Positions 1 to 8,908 of a stretch of DNA of 64,000 nt are shown piece after piece. Where the stretch lies: positions 1 through 64,000 of the forward strand of contig CALEMW010000068.1 in assembly GCA_937910695.1 (NCBI GenBank). The letters run 5' to 3'. The DNA comes from an uncultured bacterium (GTDB lineage: Bacteria > Krumholzibacteriota > Krumholzibacteriia > LZORAL124-64-63). A program made the position numbers and the translations under genes. The stretch's first letter is position 1. Each line of letters begins with the position of its first letter. Below the pieces are notes generated by a model. It had not been told where the DNA came from. It worked only from the letters and a program-made list of their open reading frames with translations, and searched no databases.

Positions 1-3000
1 GCTGGAGGCGCATGTGGTCACAGGTGCTGCCAGACAGGTAACCTACGCTGACCACCGTGTACTTTCCCTTGGCGGCCGCGTCGTTGTCCGTGTCCAAGGA
101 GGTGGGGAACCCCAAGACAGCGTTGGCAGAACCCGTCGCCCGCAGAGTGAACGCGAAGTCTGCCTCGAGGCGGAGGTACTGCTTCCCGGCGTCCGTGTCG
201 TCCTCCTTGTACGCTACCGTGCTGCCCAGCCGGCTGTTGATCTCCGTGATCAAGTTATCCACAGAGGTGGAAGAGCTGGTGAGCGTCACCGACACGTTCG
301 GTCCGTTCTCCAAGGAGAAGATCAGGGTCTTGTTCTGCACCGCCGTCGGGTAGGTCAGGGCCGAGAGGTCCACCGTGCCCTGCACCGGCTGGTATGTGAT
401 CTTCACCACGTCACCAGCGCGTACCTCCCTCTTGTAGAAATCCACCTCATTCCCGCGCGAATACTTGCCCGGGATGGCCAGGTTTGTGGCGAGCTTCTCG
501 CTCACCACCATGTCAGAACCAGACGTCACGACCAGGTTGTTCGGGGGGCTCTCTGAGGATGCCGGGACCACCGTGTGGTTCAGCTCCGGGTCCGGGACGA
601 ACGTCATGTAGGCCGACTCGTCCCCGAAGACATCGTAGCGGAACTCAGCCCAGTCCTCATCCTCCTCTGAGAAGGATCCAAGGACGCTGTTAGGTGGATG
701 CGCGTATGCTCCAGCAGAAGGCAGCGCCGGCGGCCGGTAGGCACCGCGGACCTCAAAAGACGTGGGGGAGAGGAAGTAGCAGCGAGTACGTCCCAAAGAC
801 CTGGTGCCCACGCGCACCGTGGCTCGGACATCCGGCAGGGGGAAGACAGCCTTCCTGTCCTCTCCCACCCAGGATACAAGCAGGCGGCCGGGGGACAGGA
901 CGTCCAGGTGCCAAAAGCCGATGTTGTCCCCCGTGAGGACGTACACGGAACTCTTCTTCTCCACGGCCACCTTGTCCCACGCCACCATGTCCTCCGAAAC
1001 GATCTGGCGGTTGTCCATGTTGTAGGTGGTGGAGAACCCAAAGAAGCTGCTCGCCGTAGACAGCGCATACTGGAGAACGAGCCACCTGGTGGAAGACCGC
1101 AAGGCCAAGAACTCCTTGCCATCCTTTACCACCAGCCCGCCGATGCCTGGGGAGACTGCGTTGATCACGGCCAAGATCTGGTCCCGAGACAGCGTTCCGC
1201 TGAAGTTGTAGATGAGGGGTACACCACCATCGAAAGAAAGGTGCAGAGTGAAGGGGCCCGCCCCAAAGCTCAGACCAGAAGAGATGTCCACCGTCCCCAC
1301 GATCCCAATAACCGCGTCGCCCACCGTCTCGGTGGTCCCCACCCCAGTGTTCACGAACTCAGTGGCCCGGCAGTCCACAGGCTCCGAGTAGGGGATATCA
1401 TATCCGGTGCTCTTCTTGGACGAGTCGAGGAGACCAACGGAGGTCATCCGCAAGAAGGGGAGCTCCACTCCCCCGTACAGGGTGAACAGCTCCCAGTGCT
1501 CCGTGGAGCTGGTCCTCTTCATGGGCGTCTTGAGGACCAAGTACTTACCCCCCGTCCCCGTCACCGCGTCCACGATGTGGTCGCCCTTGTTGGGCGTCTC
1601 CCCCGTGATGCGCAAGACGTCCCCATTGGCGGCCCCGAGGTCTGTCCAGTTGGTCCCCGATGCGGTCAAGACCTGCCTCGAATGGAGGATCGTGCGGAGG
1701 TCTACCCCGCTGCCCTTGGGCAACTTCGGCTCGTCCACCGTCACGTCGATCTCGTCCACGATGTCGTAGATGAGCTTCTCCCCCCAGGCGCCAGGGGCCG
1801 GGGACACAATCAGCTCGGTCCCGGTGGGTTGTACGTGCAGGATGGTGTAGTACCCCGCCACGGGGGCTGACTTGATGCGCAAGGTCATTCCTGGCTTCAC
1901 CTTGCGCTTCTTGAAGTCGTTCGCTGACGTCAGAGACAGATCTCGCACGACCTCCGTGGGGCCACCCGCCAGCTGTGTCTCCAACTTGGTCCCCGACATC
2001 AAGGGAGACTCGTCGTACACCCTGGGTGTAGCGGTCATCTCATCCCCAGGCTCTCCCCCACGGACGAGCAGGTCCATGCAGCCCCCGATGTGCACCTCGT
2101 TCGGCTTGATCACCACAGAGCCATTTGGCCCGTTGGGCTCCAGGATCCCTCCTGGGATCTTGGAGAGGGTCAACTGCTCCCTCCTCACGTAGAACTCCAT
2201 CCCGGTGAGGTTGTCCGCCAGAGTGGAAGCCTTCCTGTCCCACTCGACGATGCGGATGCCCTCCGCAGATTCCACACTTGTGACCCGGTAGTCGACCCCC
2301 TCCACCGTCAGCACGAAGCCCGTGACCGCCCCCACGCTCCCGATCTTCGTCGTGAACGCGGCCGTGGCACTGTAGAACAGCTCGGACCTCCCGTCCCCAT
2401 CACCATCGTCAGCGGTGTAGCCGTCCGTCCCGTAGATGAGCACCGGGCCGAGACTGCCCCCTGAGATAATGTCGCGCTTCATCTCAGGATCTCCATGCCC
2501 CACAGTCTGGAGGTGCAGAAGATCTGAGAAGGTCGTGCCCATCTTGGCGAAGGCGCCCCTCATGTTGTTGATGCTGCGCTCCGAGAGGCTCTTCTCCGTC
2601 CTGGACAGGAGGTCCGAGGGGGTCTCCGTGGGCAGGCCGCTGCGGAAACGAGCCAGGTTGGTGACGCGCACCGCTGAGGACATCCCCGCGATGGACGTGA
2701 GCAGCCCCTTCGCGATGTTGTACTCCTTGCCTGCCTTCTCCGCGATGTAGGCCACGTCCACGTAGTAGAGGCTCCCAGCGTTGTTGAGCATCATCTGCTC
2801 AGCTGTGATGCTCTGGGGGACGGTGGGGTAGAACTTCAGCCCCCCAGTCGTCGAGACGATGTTGCTGGCAGCGAACGTAACCGCCCGCGGCTGAGAGAAG
2901 AACACCCGAGCGGTCCCCCTGGAGAACTCTCCCTTCCGGTGCTCAACAAACTGGTTCGCGGCCAGGGCCTCAGCCTCCTCCGTGGCCAAGATGTCGACGT

Positions 3001-3304
3001 TGGCGAAGCTCTGGTTCTGCTGGAGGTAGCGCACCTCCCGCACGATGGGATCCAGGAGAGCCTCTCCTCCCTTCAGGAGGATGTCGGCCATGGGCTCGGG
3101 GTCCTCCAGGTTCAGTTCTGGGTGGGACTGTGCCAGGCGGGCTCGGATGAACAGCGGGACATCCATCGCGAAGGCGTCCGGCTCAAACCTCCGCACGATC
3201 CTATTTACCACCTGCGTCTGCGCTGGAGATCCCTCCGACAGGTCCACGTCAGGGTCCCACTCAAAAAGTACCTGCTCCACGAAGCTCTTGTCGTTCTGGG
3301 CCAT
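1..3304 (-). CDS. Baseplate J-like / wedge structural protein, partial (runs off left edge)
   Basis: Manual reverse-strand translation from ATG at 3304 (MAQNDKSFVEQVLFEWDPDVDLSEGSPAQTQVVNRIVRRFEPDAF...) stays open to window edge; N-terminus resembles baseplate J/gp6-like proteins; not in ORF track because it is truncated. Confidence 0.55.
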   Translation of the reverse strand, partial: MAQNDKSFVEQVLFEWDPDVDLSEGSPAQTQVVNRIVRRFEPDAFAMDVPLFIRARLAQSHPELNLEDPEPMADILLKGGEALLDPIVREVRYLQQNQSFANVDILATEEAEALAANQFVEHRKGEFSRGTARVFFSQPRAVTFAASNIVSTTGGLKFYPTVPQSITAEQMMLNNAGSLYYVDVAYIAEKAGKEYNIAKGLLTSIAGMSSAVRVTNLARFRSGLPTETPSDLLSRTEKSLSERSINNMRGAFAKMGTTFSDLLHLQTVGHGDPEMKRDIISGGSLGPVLIYGTDGYTADDGDGDGRSELFYSATAAFTTKIGSVGAVTGFVLTVEGVDYRVTSVESAEGIRIVEWDRKASTLADNLTGMEFYVRREQLTLSKIPGGILEPNGPNGSVVIKPNEVHIGGCMDLLVRGGEPGDEMTATPRVYDESPLMSGTKLETQLAGGPTEVVRDLSLTSANDFKKRKVKPGMTLRIKSAPVAGYYTILHVQPTGTELIVSPAPGAWGEKLIYDIVDEIDVTVDEPKLPKGSGVDLRTILHSRQVLTASGTNWTDLGAANGDVLRITGETPNKGDHIVDAVTGTGGKYLVLKTPMKRTSSTEHWELFTLYGGVELPFLRMTSVGLLDSSKKSTGYDIPYSEPVDCRATEFVNTGVGTTETVGDAVIGIVGTVDISSGLSFGAGPFTLHLSFDGGVPLIYNFSGTLSRDQILAVINAVSPGIGGLVVKDGKEFLALRSSTRWLVLQYALSTASSFFGFSTTYNMDNRQIVSEDMVAWDKVAVEKKSSVYVLTGDNIGFWHLDVLSPGRLLVSWVGEDRKAVFPLPDVRATVRVGTRSLGRTRCYFLSPTSFEVRGAYRPPALPSAGAYAHPPNSVLGSFSEEDEDWAEFRYDVFGDESAYMTFVPDPELNHTVVPASSESPPNNLVVTSGSDMVVSEKLATNLAIPGKYSRGNEVDFYKREVRAGDVVKITYQPVQGTVDLSALTYPTAVQNKTLIFSLENGPNVSVTLTSSSTSVDNLITEINSRLGSTVAYKEDDTDAGKQYLRLEADFAFTLRATGSANAVLGFPTSLDTDNDAAAKGKYTVVSVGYLSGSTCDHMRLQ

Positions 3305-3955
3305 CTACATCTCCAGGTTGACCACGGCGGCCTTCCCTGACCGGGAGCGCAACAACACGCGCGCGATGAGGGATGTGGTCCTTGGGTCAAATACAGACTC
3401 CAGGATGATGGCTGCTGCCAAAGCCCCGTCGTCCTTGATACTTGTGTTCCTCGTCTGCATGGAGACCAGTTGGGATTTTGTTCTGCGAACACACATGGCA
3501 AACTGGGCGGTCACTCCCCCCGCGTTCTGCTTGGAGAAGTTCTTCCCGATCATCTCCTGTAGACCTCCCCCCGTTCCTTGACTCCAGGCGTCCGTGCCAG
3601 GAGATCGAAGCAGGAGCATGACGAAGGTCTGGACCATGCGCTGGATGCCGGAGACCACTCGTGGGTTATCCGTCAGCTCGAAGGAGAGCCTGCTCGCCTC
3701 TGTCGCGGTGAACTCGCTGCTCAGCACGGAGATGGACAGGATGGTCGCGTCGACCTGTCCAGGAGGCACCTGGGCTAGCAGCCGCGTAGAGCTGGCCACC
3801 ACGAAGCTGGGGGACTCCTCCTCGTTCAGGAAGACCTTGTCCACACTCCGGAAGTCCTCCCCGATGATCTCCACGGTCCTGGGCTCCATACCCGGCACGT
3901 TCTGGGCCGAGTTGATCGGGAGCACATCGTTCATGTAGACGACCTGGAGGTCCAT
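3305..3955 (-). CDS. Structural protein, possibly baseplate gp25/W-like with IPT/TIG-like N-terminus
   Basis: 216-aa ORF abutting baseplate J-like gene; MLLLRSPGTDAWSQGTGGGL segment. Confidence 0.4.
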   Translation of the reverse strand: MDLQVVYMNDVLPINSAQNVPGMEPRTVEIIGEDFRSVDKVFLNEEESPSFVVASSTRLLAQVPPGQVDATILSISVLSSEFTATEASRLSFELTDNPRVVSGIQRMVQTFVMLLLRSPGTDAWSQGTGGGLQEMIGKNFSKQNAGGVTAQFAMCVRRTKSQLVSMQTRNTSIKDDGALAAAIILESVFDPRTTSLIARVLLRSRSGKAAVVNLEM

Positions 3956-3956
3956 G

Positions 3957-4397
3957 CTAAATTCCCAAATCTTCTGCGGTGGTGGGCTTGGTCAGTGATA
4001 CCCCTTGAGAATCATTTCCCATCCCGGAACCTTCCGCCGTGTTGACATTTGTATCCTTGGCCTTGGACTCCTCTTCCTTTAGTTCAAAGGAGGACGGGTC
4101 CATCTTCTTGGCGGCCGCTACTGCGCTCTTGACATTCTCCTTGATCTGCTTCACCCGAGTCAACTTCGACGGCCGGAGGGGAGACTGGTCCTTCGTGATG
4201 TCGTCGATGTGCCTCTGCGCCAGGTCAGTGATGCCCAGGGCGAGAGCCGTGCGAGAGTAGTTGCCCCCCATCACAGCTGAGTAACCCTGCTGGACAGCCT
4301 TCCTGATCTTCAGGAGCTCCGCCTGCCTCTTCGCCTCCTTCGTTTTAGCCTTCTCAGCCACCGGCCCAGTCCTCTTCGTCGGGGTAGTCGTCCCCAA
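3957..4397 (-). CDS. Hypothetical virion-module protein
   Basis: 146-aa ORF collinear with neighbours. Confidence 0.5.
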   Translation of the reverse strand: MGTTTPTKRTGPVAEKAKTKEAKRQAELLKIRKAVQQGYSAVMGGNYSRTALALGITDLAQRHIDDITKDQSPLRPSKLTRVKQIKENVKSAVAAAKKMDPSSFELKEEESKAKDTNVNTAEGSGMGNDSQGVSLTKPTTAEDLGI

Positions 4398-7158
4398 CCA
4401 TTAGGTCAGTCTCGTCGTCCTGATCTGAGAAGTCCACATTGGCGTCCGTCGTTGTGGCCTCACCCTCCTCATACTGGTCATCGTGGTCACTCTCTCGGGA
4501 CGCCGGGAGGTCGTTCTGCACAAGGGCCTTGGCCGCGGCGGCATACTGGCCCTCGTAGGAGGAGCCATCCCGAGAGATCTGGAAGAAGTCGGCCAGCTTC
4601 CCGGAGACGAGGAGATCGTAGGCGCGGTCCATCCCCTTCTCCTTCAGGAACTTCAGGATGCTGTCCACGTTCTGATTCACAGGGATCTGCATCACCAGGG
4701 CGGCCTGGAGGGTGGTGTAAAGGGCATCCAGCTCTTGCAGGACAGTCGTGGCACCGAGGACCGCTCCGGGGTCGGGCTGTTTGTTGTCCACCAGCCTGCC
4801 CACCTGGCGGTCCACTTCATCCAAGCTGGTCGCGAAGGTACTCGCCGACAAGGACGTGCTCCATGTGGTCAAGGCCGCTTTGAGGATCCTCCATGCGGCG
4901 AGGCCGGCGCTCTCGATGATAAACAGGTGCGCCAGGGCATCGTTGCTCACCTCCGGGGTGACCTCCACGTAGCTGTCCCCCACCTCAGTGACCGTGTGGA
5001 CACTTGTCCTCGTAGGGCCCTTGAGTGTGATGGTGTCCGTGACCTCGACGTAGAACGGCGCCAAGATCACAGGCTTCCCTGTGCTCGTGTTGACAAAGGT
5101 GAGCCGGCTCACCGTGCCCCGGACAGTCCCCACGGAGAGACCAACCACTGAGTTGGCCGAGGCCGCGAGCACACCAATCGAAGATGAGAGATCTGTCGCG
5201 GTGCTCACCAGGGTCAGGGCGTCCCGCCTCACAGTCCACTCCTGGTTGTCGGCCGCCGTGGAAGGGCTGACCTCGAGGAAGGGCCTATTCACCGTGAGGT
5301 AGTCGTACGTGGCATCCTGCGTGACGGCTGTGATGCTGTAGTTCCCCTTGTTCTCCCCCGCAGACAGAAGGAGGGTGTCCAACGCCTGCGCTCCGGACCC
5401 CTTCTGAATGCGTAGCTGGTAGGCCGAGCCCACTTTTAGCGCGGTGCCTCCAGGCCCTTGTGCCACAACCTCCTGGGAGAGCGTTGGGGCGGCCCCTGAC
5501 AGGGGCTTGATCTGTCGAAGCAGCTCCTGGCCGTCCATGTCCTTGCCCCGGGCATCGTCTGTTACGAACCCCACAGCGGTCATGGCTTCATCATGTACAG
5601 CAGTGGTCGGTGCCAGCTCCACGGCGCCGGCGGCGCCGGGAGTCGTAGACCAGACCTTGACCCGCTCAGGAGAGCCCGTGTTCAGGGCCCTCAATGAAGC
5701 GTGCCCGTTATCAATTTCCTCCGCCAGACCCATGGGGGTCTTGGTTGTGCTGGTGGTCAGGGTAATTTCCACGGGGGTCATCTTGTCCAGGAGGAAGCGC
5801 AACTTGTTGTTGGCGTCCACCCCCCGCGTCGTGCTGCCCGATTCGCTGGTCTGGTCATCCGAGAAGCCGATGACTGCGTTCAAGGCCCCCGCCCCGATCA
5901 AGATCTCCCCATCACCCAGGGTCTTGTGCTCCAACCTCACCTTGTCCCCTGTAGCCCCCAGGACGGTTAGCACAGTGGAGAGGTAATTCCCGTCCTTGTC
6001 CACGGAGTTGCCCAGGTAGGAGAGCATCTGCCCGAGAGTCGCAGCACCTGTGGGTACAGTGGTGGTAAACCTGGTCCCATCCACGTAGATCTCGAAGGGA
6101 CCGTCCAGAGCCAAAACAGTGAAGGGCCCCGCTGCCGTCCCGGTCAGGTTTGCCTTCTGTGCAGCATGGATGTCATAGGGCCCGGGGCCCCCATTCTCCA
6201 GGTAGGGGAGGTCCGGCGGTGTGAGCGAGCGCACAGCAGGCGTCCCGTTGATCACCAGAGACAGGTCTTTGGCCAGTGTGGTCACCCCAAAGGGTGCGCT
6301 GGTTGTGCCCGTGACCTGTGCTGCCGTCGCCTTCTTCGCCGCAGCTGACACAGACGCGCGGTAGGTGTTTGCACTCGTCCCCTGCAACCGGGGCAGCTCG
6401 GGATCCCGTGCAGTCAACAGGGATGCCCCAGCCGCCTTGGCTGCTTGGAGCTTGAGGAAGGCATCCCGAGAGAGCGCAACCTGCGCGTCAGGAGTCTCTG
6501 CCTCCTCGTAACTCTTCTTCAGCCCCACCAAGCTGATCCTTGCCTTGCGCAAGGTGGTCTTGGCACCCAGGAGCCCCAGGTCCAGGCTCTTGAACACGGT
6601 GAGCATCCCCAAAATCCGGGTCACATCGGCCAAGATGGGCGCGTGGGCGCTCTTCACTCCAGCCAACCCCGCCGGCAACCCGGCGCGAGCTTCCGGAGGA
6701 GACCTGCGCAGCTGCCCGCCCGATCTGATGTTGGGGGCCAGGGATCTCTGTGTGAAGTTATCCACAGCTTCGTCAAAAGCTGTGGATTGTGCAGAAGGTA
6801 TGGCCCCTTTGTTAGTACGAACGTCGTCCATGCGCTCTATTGCGAAGACGGCGTCATGCAAGGAAGACAGGTTATCAACAGGGTGTGTGAAGCGCCCGGA
6901 GTCCTGCACCAGCTCGATGAGGTCCTCCAGAGCCGTCCTGGCTGCGGTCACCTTCTGGCTTGAGAGGTTGGCTGCCAGAGACACCAAGTAGAACACCCCG
7001 TCGGAGTCTCGCGCCAGGGCGGCCCCCGCCAGCTCCATCGTCTGGGAGAACGCCGTGTCCACATCCACGGTTCCCAGGGCATCCCTTTTTGGGGTCACGT
7101 CCCCCAGGGCCACTGCATCAACCGCAGCTTCCAGCTCGGTGTCCTTGAACCCACTCAT
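4354..7158 (-). CDS. Large structural protein, acidic C-terminus
   Basis: 934-aa ORF in structural module. Confidence 0.6.
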   Translation of the reverse strand: MSGFKDTELEAAVDAVALGDVTPKRDALGTVDVDTAFSQTMELAGAALARDSDGVFYLVSLAANLSSQKVTAARTALEDLIELVQDSGRFTHPVDNLSSLHDAVFAIERMDDVRTNKGAIPSAQSTAFDEAVDNFTQRSLAPNIRSGGQLRRSPPEARAGLPAGLAGVKSAHAPILADVTRILGMLTVFKSLDLGLLGAKTTLRKARISLVGLKKSYEEAETPDAQVALSRDAFLKLQAAKAAGASLLTARDPELPRLQGTSANTYRASVSAAAKKATAAQVTGTTSAPFGVTTLAKDLSLVINGTPAVRSLTPPDLPYLENGGPGPYDIHAAQKANLTGTAAGPFTVLALDGPFEIYVDGTRFTTTVPTGAATLGQMLSYLGNSVDKDGNYLSTVLTVLGATGDKVRLEHKTLGDGEILIGAGALNAVIGFSDDQTSESGSTTRGVDANNKLRFLLDKMTPVEITLTTSTTKTPMGLAEEIDNGHASLRALNTGSPERVKVWSTTPGAAGAVELAPTTAVHDEAMTAVGFVTDDARGKDMDGQELLRQIKPLSGAAPTLSQEVVAQGPGGTALKVGSAYQLRIQKGSGAQALDTLLLSAGENKGNYSITAVTQDATYDYLTVNRPFLEVSPSTAADNQEWTVRRDALTLVSTATDLSSSIGVLAASANSVVGLSVGTVRGTVSRLTFVNTSTGKPVILAPFYVEVTDTITLKGPTRTSVHTVTEVGDSYVEVTPEVSNDALAHLFIIESAGLAAWRILKAALTTWSTSLSASTFATSLDEVDRQVGRLVDNKQPDPGAVLGATTVLQELDALYTTLQAALVMQIPVNQNVDSILKFLKEKGMDRAYDLLVSGKLADFFQISRDGSSYEGQYAAAAKALVQNDLPASRESDHDDQYEEGEATTTDANVDFSDQDDETDLMVGDDYPDEEDWAGG

Positions 7159-7478
7159 CGAACCAGATCCTTCCTGCGCAGCTTCAACACTGTCTCGCGC
7201 GCATGGTCTGGGTCGAGGTCAAGGATCATGCAGATATACTCGAAGGTGGCGAACCTGTCGATGTCCTCCTCCACGACTGGGGGGAGGAAGATCCACTTGT
7301 GTGCATCCCGAAAGATAGCCGCCTTCTTCCCACTGCGGTAGTGCCTGTAGAGGGCGAAGTCCCACGCCGCGCGGCGCAACATCGCTGCCGCCCATGCCCG
7401 GACGCGCTGCATCTCCTCCTCAGCAATGGAGAGGCCCTCTTCCTGCGCCTCCAAAACAATTTCCACCGCTGCGCTCAC
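7155..7478 (-). CDS. Hypothetical protein
   Basis: GTG start overlaps stop of upstream gene (GTGA); SAAVEIVLEAQEEGLSIAEEEMQRVRAWAAAMLRRAAWD... Confidence 0.5.
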   Translation of the reverse strand: MSAAVEIVLEAQEEGLSIAEEEMQRVRAWAAAMLRRAAWDFALYRHYRSGKKAAIFRDAHKWIFLPPVVEEDIDRFATFEYICMILDLDPDHARETVLKLRRKDLVR

Positions 7479-8407
7479 GACACTGTGATGGGAACTGGCG
7501 TGTACTCGAGTGGCGTGGCCGGGACCTTGACCAGTGTTTCCTCCGCCCGGGCAGCCAAGAGCTGTGCCGACCCCGCCTTGACCCCCTGCACCCGCACGAC
7601 CGTGTCCATCACCATGACCATCATGACAGCTTCGTCCGAGCTCGTGTAGGTCACGTCGTCCCCCGAGGCGCCGGTAAGGGTCCTGCCATCCGAGGCCACC
7701 ACAGTGGGGGTGGTGTCCACAACCGCACCCACCCCCACGGAGAGGGCTGTTGGCGCGAAGGTGATCTTCTTCACCCAAGGGAACAGCAGGTCAAGGAGGT
7801 TGGCGGAGGGGGCATCCGGCACCCGCACATGGCGGACCTCATCCGCGAAGCCTGACAGCTGCGCGGTCACCTTGGCCGTGCGGTACAGGTCCACCACAAC
7901 CCAACCGTTCGCGTCTGTCTGGGCGTACACAGGCCCCAGGGAGACCATGGCCTCGTCCACCTGGATGGGGGAGGCTGCCGAGCGGAAGATGAGGCGAAGG
8001 TTCTTCACGGCCTTGCCCGACAGGTCCCGGAAGAAGGCCGACGCGCGGCACAGGCGGGGATCTGTGGCCGCCGGCCGGGAGAAGTTCTGCCCCTGCACGG
8101 TGAAGTCGTTCTTGCCTGTGGGGGCCCCAGCAGCCGGGCTGTAGATCTTCGCCAGCTGGGGCGTCTTGCTGTCATCCCCCAAGGTGCCATCGAAGGCCAC
8201 CCCCGTCTTGGACAGCCTGAGCTGCACGTCCAGGGGAGAAGAGGCCACGGGGATGGTGAGCTCCGCGATGGCGTCCGACCCTACCAAGCTGCTCTGGTTC
8301 TGGGTGATCAGGGTGGTTCCCGTGACATCGTAAGCACGCACCATCACACCGGCCAGGGCGGCCCCCAACTCATCAGTGGTATATATTTTTACAAGCTCAT
8401 CAGCCAC
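7475..8407 (-). CDS. Structural protein with BIG2/Ig-like domain
   Basis: 310 aa; PTVVASDGRTLTGASGDDVTYTSSDEAVMMVMVMDTVVRVQGVKAGSAQLLA resembles BIG2. Confidence 0.6.
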   Translation of the reverse strand: MADELVKIYTTDELGAALAGVMVRAYDVTGTTLITQNQSSLVGSDAIAELTIPVASSPLDVQLRLSKTGVAFDGTLGDDSKTPQLAKIYSPAAGAPTGKNDFTVQGQNFSRPAATDPRLCRASAFFRDLSGKAVKNLRLIFRSAASPIQVDEAMVSLGPVYAQTDANGWVVVDLYRTAKVTAQLSGFADEVRHVRVPDAPSANLLDLLFPWVKKITFAPTALSVGVGAVVDTTPTVVASDGRTLTGASGDDVTYTSSDEAVMMVMVMDTVVRVQGVKAGSAQLLAARAEETLVKVPATPLEYTPVPITVS

Positions 8408-8416
8408 GACAACCTC

Positions 8417-8908
8417 CTACGCGAACGCCATGCCAGTGCCCATCTGGGACCGCCTAGGGGCGTTGCGCACCTGGTCTTGAACAGACGGCGTAGCCTTGCG
8501 CACCGCCGAGCCCACTGCCCCCGCAGCACGCTTGGCTGCTGGCGTTAGTGCGGGAATCACCTCAGGAGCAAGGTGCAGCGCGGCCGCCCCCAGGGATCCA
8601 CCCTTTGCAGCTCCAGCCATGGCCGCGTGAGGCAGGCCCCGCGCGATCTCCCCACCGTGATGGCCATACCGCCCAGACCCGGCCATCGCAGATCCCAACT
8701 CGGTCTGGGCCGCGTTGTAGGCGCTCCGCGTGCCGTCCACCACCTTCCGGTAAAGGCCCGCCTGCTTCAACAACTCGTACACGACCTCGTTGGTCTCAGC
8801 CAGCTTGTGTAGCTCGTCCAAGGGCAAACCGAGTGAAGCCAACCTCCGCGTCGCCGCGATCTTTACCATCTCATCCTGGAAGGCCCCCAACATCACTGTA
8901 TTCATCAT
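8417..8908 (-). CDS. Hypothetical protein with N-terminal LGAFQDEMVKIA tag-like motif
   Basis: 163-aa ORF; Gly/Ala-rich C-terminal part. Confidence 0.55.
   Translation of the reverse strand: MMNTVMLGAFQDEMVKIAATRRLASLGLPLDELHKLAETNEVVYELLKQAGLYRKVVDGTRSAYNAAQTELGSAMAGSGRYGHHGGEIARGLPHAAMAGAAKGGSLGAAALHLAPEVIPALTPAAKRAAGAVGSAVRKATPSVQDQVRNAPRRSQMGTGMAFA

Noticed and set aside
698-1870. 390-aa plus-strand ORF (and other long plus-strand ORFs in 1-26 kb)
   Set aside because: Antisense shadows of minus-strand structural genes, no plausible protein features.
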